This document shows, piece by piece, positions 1-7,135 of a DNA stretch of 9,947 nt. Within the stretch, counting starts at the first letter, position 1. The number at the start of each line of letters is the position of its first letter. The notes beneath the pieces were generated by a model, which ran no database searches, was not told the DNA's origin, and worked only from the letters and a program-made list of their open reading frames with translations. The position numbers and the translations under genes are program-made. The DNA comes from Candidatus Eiseniibacteriota bacterium (GTDB lineage Bacteria; Eisenbacteria; RBG-16-71-46; CAIMUX01), in contig JAGQHR010000071.1 in NCBI GenBank assembly GCA_020431745.1, positions 1 to 9,947 on the forward strand. Reading direction: 5' to 3'.

Positions 1-197
1 ACCTGGGCGCCGACTTCGTACTTGAGAGGCTCCTCCCGCTCTCGTCCTTGGAGGTCGACGAACGCTGGACCGGCGGAGACGCCGACCATCGTTTGCGCGT
101 CCGCGGTCGACGCCGCATTGGCCAAGAGAGCTGCGGCACACGCGACCGAAGCGCAGCCGATGAGAAGCGAGCCGAGACGGAGCGCAAGCGCGGGCAT
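1..197 (-). CDS. Exported protein, outer-membrane beta-barrel-like N-terminus (partial, runs off left edge)
   Basis: Reading the minus strand from an ATG at 195-197 gives 65 codons with no stop before the window edge, so the C-terminus is missing. The first 34 or so residues form a signal peptide: MPALALRLGS, a hydrophobic Ala/Leu core, then a likely cleavage after ADA before QTMVG. The mature start, VGVSAGPAFVDLQG, resembles the first strand of small outer-membrane beta-barrel proteins (porin-family/OmpW-like, typically 'vGv.aG..f..l'). A GGAGG at 206-210 lies 8 nt upstream of the ATG and supports the start. The gene follows the SRPBCC gene on the same strand after 210 bp and has its own candidate promoter (295-324). 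The export call is solid; the barrel identity is inference from about 30 mature residues. A soluble periplasmic protein cannot be excluded. Confidence 0.6.
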   Translation of the reverse strand, partial: MPALALRLGSLLIGCASVACAAALLANAASTADAQTMVGVSAGPAFVDLQGREREEPLKYEVGAQ

Positions 198-205
198 CAG
201 GTCGA

Positions 206-210
206 CCTCC
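206..210 (-). promoter_or_regulatory. Shine-Dalgarno site of the exported beta-barrel-like gene
   Basis: GGAGG on the minus strand, 8 nt before the ATG at 195-197. It decides the start of a gene that has no visible stop in the window. Confidence 0.6.
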
Positions 211-294
211 GGACCCCAAGGACGAAAGCCCTGCGTGCCGGGCTCGAAGCGATGTTCGCTCCGCCGGCACCGGACCCCCGCGATTGCCCAGTCG

Positions 295-324
295 ATAGAA
301 GCCTAGGGGCAGGCTTCGGGTCAA
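295..324 (-). promoter_or_regulatory. Candidate promoter of the exported beta-barrel-like gene
   Basis: On the minus strand there is a TTGACC -35-like box (319-324), an 18 nt spacer and a weak TTCTAT -10-like box (295-300). It would give a leader of about 90 nt. The spacer is almost filled by an inverted repeat (298-317), which makes a regulated promoter plausible. The -10 match is poor, so this is tentative. Confidence 0.25.
298..317. repeat. Inverted repeat GAAGCCT-6 nt-AGGCTTC
   Basis: Perfect 7-bp arms (298-304 and 311-317) around AGGGGC. It sits in the 210-bp gap between the SRPBCC gene and the exported-protein gene, inside the candidate promoter spacer. It could be an operator or a short RNA hairpin; no T-tract follows, so a classical terminator is unlikely. 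Confidence 0.5.
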
Positions 325-386
325 CCGCGCGGCCGATCCGGAGCCGAGGTCGATCGAGTAGGGTTCGATCGCGCGACCGGATCACC

Positions 387-409
387 GAGACGGGTGATGG
401 CCCCGTCTC
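387..409 (-). terminator. Hairpin at the end of the SRPBCC gene, possible weak terminator
   Basis: Perfect 8-bp arms GAGACGGG (387-394) and CCCGTCTC (402-409) enclose 7 nt and overlap the stop codon of the SRPBCC gene (408-410). No U-tract follows on the minus strand, so it may instead protect the mRNA 3' end or slow transcription. Confidence 0.35.
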
Positions 410-932
410 AAGCTCCGGCGGTTTGCAACCGGCGCACCACCTCGACCAGCTGCTCGAACGCTGCGCCCCAGCCGTCATGGAAGCCGGCCGCTTCGTGGCC
501 TTCCCGGTCCTCTTTCGATCGGTGCATGACGAGCGCGGTGTACTTGGTGCCGTTGCCCTCCGATGTCAGCTGGATCACGGCGGTCAACGTCGAGGTGCCA
601 CAGGTTTCGATGTGGGATCCGGTCCGGCTGGGACGGAAGCCCGGCTCCAACGCCTCGGTCCAGGTCAACCGCTCGCCCTCGATCACTTCCAGGAAGCATC
701 CCAGGTTCGTGTGCTCGTCCCCTTCGGGAGAGCGCATCACGGTCCGGAAGATTCCTCCGGGCCGCAGATCGATCTCGCACTCGACGGTCGACCAGGGAGC
801 AGGGGTGAACCACTGCTTCACGTGTTCCGGATCCGTCCACGCCTGCCAGACCAACTCTCGGGGAACGTCCACGGAGCGCTCGAAGACCAGGTCGAGCTCG
901 GGATCCGGGTGATGGGCAATCGGTCGAGTCAC
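408..932 (-). CDS. SRPBCC / AHSA1-family protein paired with ArsR
   Basis: A 174-residue cytosolic protein of the SRPBCC (START-like) fold, in the AHSA1/polyketide-cyclase-2 group, which binds hydrophobic ligands in a deep cavity. Visible family marks are the first strand and helix (LDLVFERSVDVPRELVWQAW, residues about 13-32, then TDPEHVKQWF), the PGG turn with GGIFRTVM, and the C-terminal helix with FHDGWGAAFEQL. The start is a GTG at 930-932. It overlaps the arsR stop as GTGA (929-932) and has AAGGAG 8 nt upstream (941-946). The frame stays open to 1097, but that extension runs through arsR and lacks family similarity. ArsR-AHSA1 pairs are widespread and usually co-transcribed. The ligand is unknown. 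The family call is firm; the function is not. Confidence 0.85.
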   Translation of the reverse strand: MTRPIAHHPDPELDLVFERSVDVPRELVWQAWTDPEHVKQWFTPAPWSTVECEIDLRPGGIFRTVMRSPEGDEHTNLGCFLEVIEGERLTWTEALEPGFRPSRTGSHIETCGTSTLTAVIQLTSEGNGTKYTALVMHRSKEDREGHEAAGFHDGWGAAFEQLVEVVRRLQTAGA

Positions 933-1264
933 GCTTTCTTCTCCTTCATCTGCAGCAGGTAGCTGTCCAGGTCCTCGAGACGCTTCTCCCAGACGGTCCG
1001 TTGTTTCGCCATCCAGGTTTCTGCAGCCACGAGGGGTTTCGGATCGAGTTCGTACGTACGGACCCGTCCGGCTTTCCGCGATCGCACCAGGCCGCACTCC
1101 TCCAGCACACCGAGGTGCTGCGTGAACGACGGCAGCGCCATATCGAACGGCTTCGCCAGCTCGCTCGTCGACTTCGGTCCCTTGCCCAGGGTGGCGATCA
1201 CCGCCAGACGGGTCGGGTCACTGAGCGCACGGAACACCTGATCGATCGGATATTGATTAGGCAT
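929..1264 (-). CDS. ArsR/SmtB-family winged-helix transcriptional repressor
   Basis: A 111-residue DNA-binding protein of the ArsR family. The N-terminal segment DQVFRALSDPTRLAVIATL (8-26) is the classic ArsR first-helix signature. KSTSELAKPF (31-40) and ALPSFTQHLGVLEECGL (43-59) form the helix-turn-helix, with the recognition helix at about 44-56. RSRKAGRVRTYEL (61-73) is the beta-wing. The metal-sensing ELCVCDL box of true ArsR/SmtB sensors is absent (SELAK instead), and the only cysteine is Cys57, so sensing of arsenic or zinc by the standard site is unlikely. Repressors of this type typically sit before an SRPBCC gene and control themselves. The ATG at 1262-1264 has no Shine-Dalgarno and lies at the predicted transcription start, so the message may be leaderless. 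The stop overlaps the next gene's GTG. Confidence 0.9.
   Translation of the reverse strand: MPNQYPIDQVFRALSDPTRLAVIATLGKGPKSTSELAKPFDMALPSFTQHLGVLEECGLVRSRKAGRVRTYELDPKPLVAAETWMAKQRTVWEKRLEDLDSYLLQMKEKKA
941..946 (-). promoter_or_regulatory. Shine-Dalgarno site inside arsR, sets GTG start of the SRPBCC gene
   Basis: AAGGAG on the minus strand within the last arsR codons, 8 nt before the GTG at 930-932. With the GTGA stop/start overlap it indicates translational coupling. Confidence 0.65.
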
Positions 1265-1272
1265 GTGCCTAA
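1257..1272. promoter_or_regulatory. Operator-like palindrome over the arsR start codon
   Basis: Perfect inverted repeat TTAGGCA-TG-TGCCTAA covering the arsR ATG, the predicted transcription start and the edge of the -10 box. A related imperfect 16-bp copy lies exactly 36 bp upstream. Both position and symmetry fit an ArsR dimer site for self-repression. Confidence 0.6.
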
Positions 1273-1301
1273 CTTTAGACGAGCGGTGTCGCTTAGGTCA
1301 A
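1272..1301 (-). promoter_or_regulatory. arsR promoter, probably giving a leaderless mRNA
   Basis: Minus-strand TTGACC (1296-1301), an 18 nt spacer and TAAAGT (1272-1277). Transcription would begin about 7 nt on, at roughly 1264-1266, on or next to the A of the ATG (1264). No ribosome site precedes the start codon, which agrees with a leaderless message. Confidence 0.5.
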
Positions 1302-1308
1302 TGGCTAA
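1293..1308. promoter_or_regulatory. Second operator-like palindrome over the arsR -35 box
   Basis: Imperfect 16-bp palindrome, on the minus strand TTAGCCATTGACCTAA, related to the perfect copy at 1257-1272 (same TTAG and CTAA ends). It overlaps the TTGACC -35 box, so binding would block RNA polymerase. Confidence 0.45.
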
Positions 1309-1578
1309 GTGTTGACGAGGCGATCGAGCCGCCAGCGAGCGAATCGACCTGGCCCCGCGAAGGCTTCCACACTCCGGAGCGTTGCCGGGTCCCGGGCCCC
1401 GGGTCCGGGGTTTCTCCAAGGGAGGGCACCATTTCTCGGACCGCGAGTATCTCCTGGTCTTCCGCGCGCGACTCCTGTGCCGCCGGGTAGAATCGAATCT
1501 CGCAGCGTTTCTCGGGGCACGCCCGTCGGTGATGGACGCTCCGTTTCCACGGGTAGCCCAGAGGGAGGGATCGTCCGC

Positions 1579-3732
1579 ATGCACCGCATCTCCATCGTGT
1601 TCCTACTCGCGGCAACCTGCTCCGGGATCAGCGTCCCGGCCTCGGCGCAATGGACCCAGCTCAACGGGCCCGAACCCCCGGTGGTATCCGCCCTCGAGAC
1701 CGACGGCTCGACGATCCTCCTCGGAACGAATGAGTCCGACGCCGGCGAGCTGTTCCGTTCGACCGACGGAGGGCACACCTGGGCCAACGCGGGCTTTCCC
1801 AACGGTGGGATCGGAGAGCTGCTGGTCGACGGAAGCAATTGGTTTCTGGGTAGTTACATCGATGGCACGTATCGGTCGACCGACGGCGGGTTCACCTGGA
1901 CGAAGGTGGATCCCGGTGTGACCGCCGACGTCGTGCTCCGGCTCGGCGCGAACCTGTTTTCCGGAGAGAGCTTCTTCACCGCCCGTCCGATTCGACGGTC
2001 TACGGATGACGGCGCCACCTGGGCCGCCATCCCAGGCTCGCCGAGCGTGCGGATTCTGTCGATGGTGTCCGACGGCAGCCGCATCTTCCTCGGCTCCGGC
2101 GACAGCGGGATGTACCGGTCCACCGACGGCGGCACGACCTGGCACCAACTGACCGGCGGCCTGCCCTCCACCGCGAAAATCAGCTCGATCGCGCCCCTGA
2201 ACGGGGACCTGTTCTGCGGCCTGCTGAGCGGAGTTCCGCTCCTCTTCGGTGTCTTCCGTTCCACGGATGACGGGGAGACCTGGACCCAAACCGCGCAGAG
2301 TCCGGTCAGCAACGCGGGAACGGAGATCCATCGCCTCGTGGCTCACGACGGTGCACTCTATGCGGGAACGCGCAGCTTCACCACGGGTGGGCTCTATCGA
2401 TCGACCGATCTGGGCGCCACGTGGGAGGACCTCGACCAGAACCTGCCGGGGAACCATAACGTCGGAGACTTCCTCTGGCTCGACGGGGGAGCGACCCTGC
2501 TCGCGGGCCTCGACGACGGCCTCTACCGGACCGAAGACGATACGCAGACTTGGACGGAGACGCGCCACGGCACCGGAGCGATCCGGGGGTCGCAGTGTGT
2601 CATCGATCGCCAGGGGACGCTCGTCGTCGGACTCCAGACGAATGCGGCGCAAGGTCGGGGCATCTGGCGGACGACGGATCTCGGAGACACGTGGCTCCCG
2701 AGCAGCGGGACCGGGGCCACCGCCACGTCCCGTGCGCTGTGCGATCTCGGCGCCGAGGTCTTGGCGGGCTTTTACAACACGAGCCCGCGCGGCGTCTTTC
2801 GGAGCACCGACGGGGGAGCCTGGGCCCTGTCGTCGAACGGAATCGCGACCTCCACGATCATCAACGAGATCTACGACGACGCCGGGACGATCTGGGCCGG
2901 CGCCTGGGAAGCCCTCTATCGCTCGACCGACAACGGATTCCATTGGCAGACGTCGGGTGGAATCGGTCGCGCACAGTCGATCTTGCGCGTCGGCAACCGA
3001 TTGTTGGTGGGCACGGACGCCGGCATCCAATCCACGACTGATGGCGGTGAGACCTGGAGCTCGTTCAGCACCGGCCTGCCGGGGTCGATCGTCGAGACGA
3101 TGGCATCGGTGCAGGGGACGGCGTTTGCCGCGATCTGGGGATTCGGGATCTATCGATTGGAAGGGGAGACCTGGGTTCCGACGAGCATCGACGATGACTA
3201 CTACGAGGTCCTCCAATCGGTCGGACCGGTTCTCGTCACGCAGTCGGTGCTGGGCTACGACATCCTCTATTCGTTGGATCTCGGCGAGACGTGGTCCACC
3301 TTCAACGACGGGTTCTTCGGCGGCGAGATCTATACGATGACGATCAGCGACGGGCATTTGGTCGCCGGCACGCGCGGACGCGGATTTTGGGCCCGTCCGC
3401 TGTCCGACCTCCCGGGAGCGGCCGACGTTCCGTCACCGGAGCCTTCAACGGCTGCGAACGAAATGCACCTGCAACTCTGGCCGAATCCGACCAAGGACGG
3501 TGGGACGTTCGCCTTCGCTCTGCCGCAGGCGGGACGTGTGCGCCTGACCTTGTACGACGTGTCCGGGCGGGCGCTGCTCGTGCTGGCGGATGAACGGATG
3601 TCCGCCGGGGAACATCGCGCTCGGATGGAGTCGGGAGATCTGAGCCGGCTGCCGGCCGCCGGCGCCGTTTTCGCACGCCTGGAGCTCGATGGGACGGTCT
3701 TGGCAACCACCAAGTTGGCCCGACTTCCCTGA
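1579..3732 (+). CDS. Secreted Asp-box (BNR-like) beta-propeller protein with C-terminal FlgD/Por-secretion-like domain
   Basis: A 717-residue exported protein. Residues 1-23 are a signal peptide (MHRISIVFLLAATC..., cleavage after ASA before QWTQ). The body carries 13 Asp-box-like motifs (S-x-D-x-G-x-T-W), starting near residues 61, 100, 141, 181, 228, 275, 318, 365, 409, 449, 486, 525 and 565. They are spaced 37-47 residues apart, as in sialidase/BNR, sortilin/VPS10 and YCF48-like propellers. Residues about 632-717 (LWPNPTKDGG...LTLYDVSGRAL...) match the FlgD-Ig or type-A sorting domain pattern of secreted proteins in FCB-like phyla. The ATG at 1579 was chosen because it begins the signal peptide and follows GGGAGG-like ribosome sequence at 1561-1570. 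No sialidase catalytic residues (Arg triad, Tyr/Glu) are evident, so a binding or scaffold role on the cell surface is more likely than glycosidase activity. Confidence 0.85.
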   Translation: MHRISIVFLLAATCSGISVPASAQWTQLNGPEPPVVSALETDGSTILLGTNESDAGELFRSTDGGHTWANAGFPNGGIGELLVDGSNWFLGSYIDGTYRSTDGGFTWTKVDPGVTADVVLRLGANLFSGESFFTARPIRRSTDDGATWAAIPGSPSVRILSMVSDGSRIFLGSGDSGMYRSTDGGTTWHQLTGGLPSTAKISSIAPLNGDLFCGLLSGVPLLFGVFRSTDDGETWTQTAQSPVSNAGTEIHRLVAHDGALYAGTRSFTTGGLYRSTDLGATWEDLDQNLPGNHNVGDFLWLDGGATLLAGLDDGLYRTEDDTQTWTETRHGTGAIRGSQCVIDRQGTLVVGLQTNAAQGRGIWRTTDLGDTWLPSSGTGATATSRALCDLGAEVLAGFYNTSPRGVFRSTDGGAWALSSNGIATSTIINEIYDDAGTIWAGAWEALYRSTDNGFHWQTSGGIGRAQSILRVGNRLLVGTDAGIQSTTDGGETWSSFSTGLPGSIVETMASVQGTAFAAIWGFGIYRLEGETWVPTSIDDDYYEVLQSVGPVLVTQSVLGYDILYSLDLGETWSTFNDGFFGGEIYTMTISDGHLVAGTRGRGFWARPLSDLPGAADVPSPEPSTAANEMHLQLWPNPTKDGGTFAFALPQAGRVRLTLYDVSGRALLVLADERMSAGEHRARMESGDLSRLPAAGAVFARLELDGTVLATTKLARLP
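1759..3294 (+). repeat. Thirteen Asp-box protein repeats (about 42 residues each)
   Basis: Internal repeat block in the propeller gene. Ten copies are close to consensus, for example STDGGHTW, STDDGETW and TTDGGETW. Copy 7 (TEDDTQTW) and copy 12 (LEGETW) are degenerate, and copy 9 (STDGGAW) is one residue short. The even spacing suggests one blade per repeat and probably two stacked propellers. Confidence 0.8.
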
Positions 3733-3775
3733 GCCGATCCCGGCACGTTGCGGATTCTCATGCAAATCCACAACG

Positions 3776-3804
3776 TAGTCATCGACTTGCCAAGCCGTTA
3801 GAAT
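3776..3804 (+). promoter_or_regulatory. Candidate promoter of the metallo-beta-lactamase gene
   Basis: TAGTCA (3776-3781), a 17 nt spacer and TAGAAT (3799-3804), matching sigma-70 consensus at 4 and 5 of 6 positions. It lies in the 192-bp gap after the propeller gene and would leave a leader of about 114 nt. It suggests the two plus-strand genes need not be one operon. Confidence 0.45.
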
Positions 3805-3896
3805 ACAACCGGATACGCCGCAAACCCAGGGGACTCGCGCAGATCCCGGGGGCGGGGGCATCCCGTTTCGACGAACTGATGTCCTGCGGCACCGAG

Positions 3897-3913
3897 AGCG
3901 GGCTTCGCCCGCT
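3897..3913 (+). repeat. RNA hairpin next to the metallo-beta-lactamase ribosome site
   Basis: Perfect 7-bp arms AGCGGGC and GCCCGCT around TTC form a very stable short hairpin in the leader. It ends directly before the GGGAGA ribosome site (3914-3919). There is no U-tract, so it is not a standard terminator. It may stabilise the leader or tune ribosome access. Confidence 0.5.
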
Positions 3914-3919
3914 GGGAGA
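3914..3919 (+). promoter_or_regulatory. Shine-Dalgarno site for the GTG start of the metallo-beta-lactamase
   Basis: GGGAGA 5 nt before the GTG at 3925. It fixes a GTG start that includes the whole signal peptide. Confidence 0.5.
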
Positions 3920-3924
3920 TCCGG

Positions 3925-4779
3925 GTGGAAGAAAGACCGACTCGCGGGCACGACCGCGCGCTGTGCTCGTGGCTCCTCCTGGGGATCGCCTTGCTGACGC
4001 TGTTCCCAGGAAACGTCGGCGCCCAAACCGAAGCACCGACCGAACCGTTCGAGCTGGAGCACCACCTCAAAGTCGGACCGCTCGACTCCGGCGCCTTCGT
4101 CGTCACCGACGTCGACTACTTCCGGTCGAACACGCTCGTCGTGAAGATGGCAGACGGCACGGTGGTCATTGTGTCTTCGCCGTATGAGAACCTCGGAACC
4201 GCCACGCTGATGGAGTGGATCGACCGAGCGCTGTCGCCCGTCCGCGTCGTCGCCATCAACACCCACTTCCATCTGGACGGTACGGGTGGAAACGACGTCT
4301 TCCACCAGGAGGGCGTCGAGATCTGGGCCAGCAAGCTGACCCGGGATCTGCAGATCACCGAGGGCCCGAACGTGCTGGCCGAGTCTCTGCAGTACTTCGG
4401 GACGCCCGAGCTGAAAGACCGGGTCCTCCGCTCCCACGTCGTTCCCGCGGAACACGCCTTTCCGCTCGAGGACGGCAAGGTGTTCGACTTCAGCGGCGAG
4501 TCGGTTCGTGTGTTCTTCCCCGGACCCGCGCATTCCCCGGACAACGTCGTCGTCTACTTCCCCGGGCGCAAGCTGCTCTTCGGGGGATGCATGATCAAAC
4601 CCGAGACTCTGGGGTATCTCCGTGACGCCAACATCGCGGAGTGGGCGACCTCCGCGCGTCGCCTCCGGCGATTCGACGCCGACGTGGTCGTGCCCGGGCA
4701 CGGGAAGTGGGGAGGTGCGGAGCTCATCGAGCGCACGATCGAGGTGGCGGAAGCTGCCGCGAAGTCACCGGACGAGTGA
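3925..4779 (+). CDS. Exported subclass-B1-type metallo-beta-lactamase
   Basis: A 284-residue exported di-zinc hydrolase of the MBL fold. Residues 1-33 are a signal peptide ending VGA before QTEAP, placing the enzyme in the periplasm. All B1 zinc ligands can be read: INTHFHLDGTGGN gives His114, His116 and Asp118; GPAHSPDN gives His203; FGGCMIKP gives Cys222; VVPGHG gives His259. Lys225, three residues after the Cys, is the B1 carboxylate-binding lysine. The stretch from GGCMIKP through RDANIAEW closely resembles IMP- and BcII-type enzymes. The asparagine usual at the LGN position is Tyr231 (LGY), and position 121 is Gly119 rather than Arg or Ser. The length suits B1 enzymes. Carbapenem or other beta-lactam hydrolysis is inferred, not shown; a related periplasmic MBL with another substrate is possible. 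No mobile element or resistance cassette surrounds it, so it looks chromosomal and intrinsic. Confidence 0.8.
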   Translation: MEERPTRGHDRALCSWLLLGIALLTLFPGNVGAQTEAPTEPFELEHHLKVGPLDSGAFVVTDVDYFRSNTLVVKMADGTVVIVSSPYENLGTATLMEWIDRALSPVRVVAINTHFHLDGTGGNDVFHQEGVEIWASKLTRDLQITEGPNVLAESLQYFGTPELKDRVLRSHVVPAEHAFPLEDGKVFDFSGESVRVFFPGPAHSPDNVVVYFPGRKLLFGGCMIKPETLGYLRDANIAEWATSARRLRRFDADVVVPGHGKWGGAELIERTIEVAEAAAKSPDE

Positions 4780-4829
4780 GCCTCGCCGCATCCGCCGCCA
4801 GTCGATTCCGTCGGAACGAGATCCGAAGA

Positions 4830-5827
<998 letters not shown>

Positions 5828-5831
<4 letters not shown>

Positions 5832-6850
5832 CGTTGGACCTCCTCCGCTACGAATTGCCCCAGAGTGATGACGGTATCGAGGATGCGGGAGGCATAGCCC
5901 CAGCCGTTGTCGTACCAGCTGACCGTCTTGACGAGCCCGCTCGGCAGAGCGAGGGTGGCGAGCGAGTCGAAGACGGCGGAGTGGGCGTTGCCGATCACGT
6001 CGCTCGAGACGATCGGCGCGACGGCGTACTCCAGATACCGCGCGAGCGGACCCTCGGCGGCCGCGCGTACGACCTCGTTCACTTCCTCTGCCGTGGCCTT
6101 CTTCTTGAGCTGGGTCGCCAGATCCAGGTTCGAACCGTTGGGCACCGGAACGTTCACGGCGATCCCGTCGACCTTCCCCTCCAGGTGCGGCATCATCTTC
6201 ATGACCACCCCGGGCGACCAGGTCCAGTTGGGAATCAGGTTCTCCGCGGCGCTGCGGCTCCGGCGCAAGTTGGGCGTGATCGTGTCGGAGAGCTTCTGGT
6301 CACTGGAGTACGCGTGGACCGTCGTCATCATGGCCCGCTCCACGCCCAGTGCCTCGTCCAGGATCTTCAGCATCAGACCCAGGGCGTGCGTGGTCGAGCT
6401 CGCGCAGGAGATGATCAGGTCGGTCGGTCGCAGGTTCCGATCGTTGACGCCGTGCACGATCGTGCGGTCGATGGAGTCCATCGCGGGAGTGCTGAGGACG
6501 ACGCGCTTGGCGCCCGCGTCGAGATGCCCCTGCAGCTCGGCCCGAGTTCGGTAGACCCCCGTCGATTCGACGACGATGTCCACGTTGTAGGCGTCCCAGG
6601 GCATGTCGGCGGGAGCGACTCCGCGGAGCAGTCGTGTGCGCTGCCGTCCCGCCAGGAGATACTTGCCCTCGAGCGTCACCGGAACCGGAAAACGACGGTA
6701 GATGGTGTCGTATTCCAGCAGGTAGGCCATCGACTCCGGGGTGCCGAGGTCGCTGATGGCCACGATATCGATATCTTCACGCTGATGGGCCAGCCGGAGC
6801 ATGTTCCGTCCGATCCGGCCGAATCCCATGATCCCCAAGCGAACTGACAT
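5828..6850 (-). CDS. GAPDH-like paralogue with altered catalytic site (possible pseudoenzyme)
   Basis: A 340-residue full-length relative of type I GAPDH, clearly homologous to its neighbour: GFGRIGRN at 9-16, Asp34 for NAD, HAYSSDQ with His179, LRRSRSAAEN, LEGKVDG and WYDNGWGYASR. The chemistry residues differ. The nucleophile motif SNASCTTNC reads SCASSTTHA, so the catalytic Cys is Ser152 and a cysteine sits three residues earlier (Cys149). The inorganic-phosphate loop TTTGAA becomes NWTWSP (Gly to Trp211). The substrate-phosphate Arg is Asn233. NAD binding and the fold seem kept, while ordinary phosphorylating oxidation is unlikely. Many scattered changes with an intact frame argue against sequencing error or simple decay. 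The ATG at 6850 was chosen by homology, with GAGGT 5 nt upstream; the frame stays open to 7096 without similarity. The gene is coupled to gap by an ATGA overlap. The role is unknown: partner in mixed tetramers, NAD-linked sensor, or an enzyme for another aldehyde. Confidence 0.85.
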
Positions 6851-6886
6851 AGGTGACCTCGCCGTTTCTAGGGAAGTCCATGACCG

Positions 6887-6905
6887 GACGCCTGGCGTTG
6901 GCGTC
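6887..6905 (-). repeat. Short hairpin in the leader of the GAPDH operon
   Basis: Arms GACGCC (6887-6892) and GGCGTC (6900-6905) around 7 nt, about 40-55 nt before the first GAPDH start codon and inside the predicted leader. GC-rich DNA makes such 6-bp repeats common, so its significance is low. Confidence 0.3.
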
Positions 6906-6955
6906 GCAGGTCCCTTCCAGTCGAATCCTACCCGGTCGCCGCCGAAACAACTCCG

Positions 6956-6985
6956 AACATAGGCGCAAGGCGCGGGAAAACTCAA
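6956..6985 (-). promoter_or_regulatory. Candidate promoter of the two-gene GAPDH operon
   Basis: Minus-strand TTGAGT (6980-6985), an 18 nt spacer and TATGTT (6956-6961), each matching sigma-70 consensus at 4 of 6 positions, in a locally less GC-rich patch. Transcription would begin near 6950, leaving a leader of about 100 nt. It separates the pair from the MOSC gene upstream. Confidence 0.4.
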
Positions 6986-7052
6986 CCCGCTCACGGTAGG
7001 ACGAGGCGATTCCGGGCGAAGTACGTATGACCACGGAGGTTCTTCCGGTGAA

Positions 7053-7077
7053 CCCGCGGTCGCTGTTCTCCCGCGGG
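7053..7077 (-). terminator. Hairpin downstream of the MOSC gene, possible weak terminator
   Basis: Arms CCCGCGG (7053-7059) and CCGCGGG (7071-7077) enclose 11 nt, about 60 nt after the MOSC stop. No U-tract follows, so factor-independent termination would be weak. Confidence 0.3.
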
Positions 7078-7135
7078 CTGCGCCCACCGCGCCCACCGCG
7101 CGTCCTGCGCACGCGACCAGCGGGGACGCCTCGAC

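Larger units (their letters stand above)
1265..1578. other. Divergent intergenic region, arsR / propeller gene
   Basis: A gap of 314 bp without a supported gene. The left part holds the arsR promoter and two operator-like palindromes. The middle holds a short GC-rich direct repeat, CCGGGTCC at 1385-1392 and 1399-1406. On the plus strand a TAGAAT (1488-1493) could be a -10 box for the propeller gene, but no good -35 precedes it. A frame open from 1309 continues into the propeller gene, but it encodes no signal peptide and no family similarity. Confidence 0.5.

Noticed and set aside
933..1097. N-terminal extension of the SRPBCC protein
   Set aside because: It would lie inside arsR; the GTG at 932 has its own Shine-Dalgarno and the family domain begins just after it.
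2249..3340. Open plus-strand frame of 363 codons inside the propeller gene
   Set aside because: Arg/Ser-rich composition typical of a shifted frame in GC-rich coding DNA; no recognisable domain.
1603..3357. Long open frame (584 codons) antisense to the propeller gene
   Set aside because: It mirrors the propeller codons, is rich in Arg/Gly/Pro, has no family motif, and the plus-strand gene has a signal peptide, repeats and a ribosome site.
3445..4701. Open minus-strand frame of 418 codons across the propeller end and the metallo-beta-lactamase
   Set aside because: Antisense shadow crossing an intergenic region; the opposite strand holds a complete enzyme with all zinc ligands.
4780..4829. 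Bidirectional terminator between the metallo-beta-lactamase and gap
   Set aside because: Only a tiny TTCC-GTC-GGAA repeat is visible, without T-tracts on either side.
6851..7096. N-terminal extension of the altered GAPDH
   Set aside because: The frame is open, but the sequence has no similarity to the family, crosses the candidate promoter, and the ATG at 6850 fits the Rossmann start and has a ribosome site.
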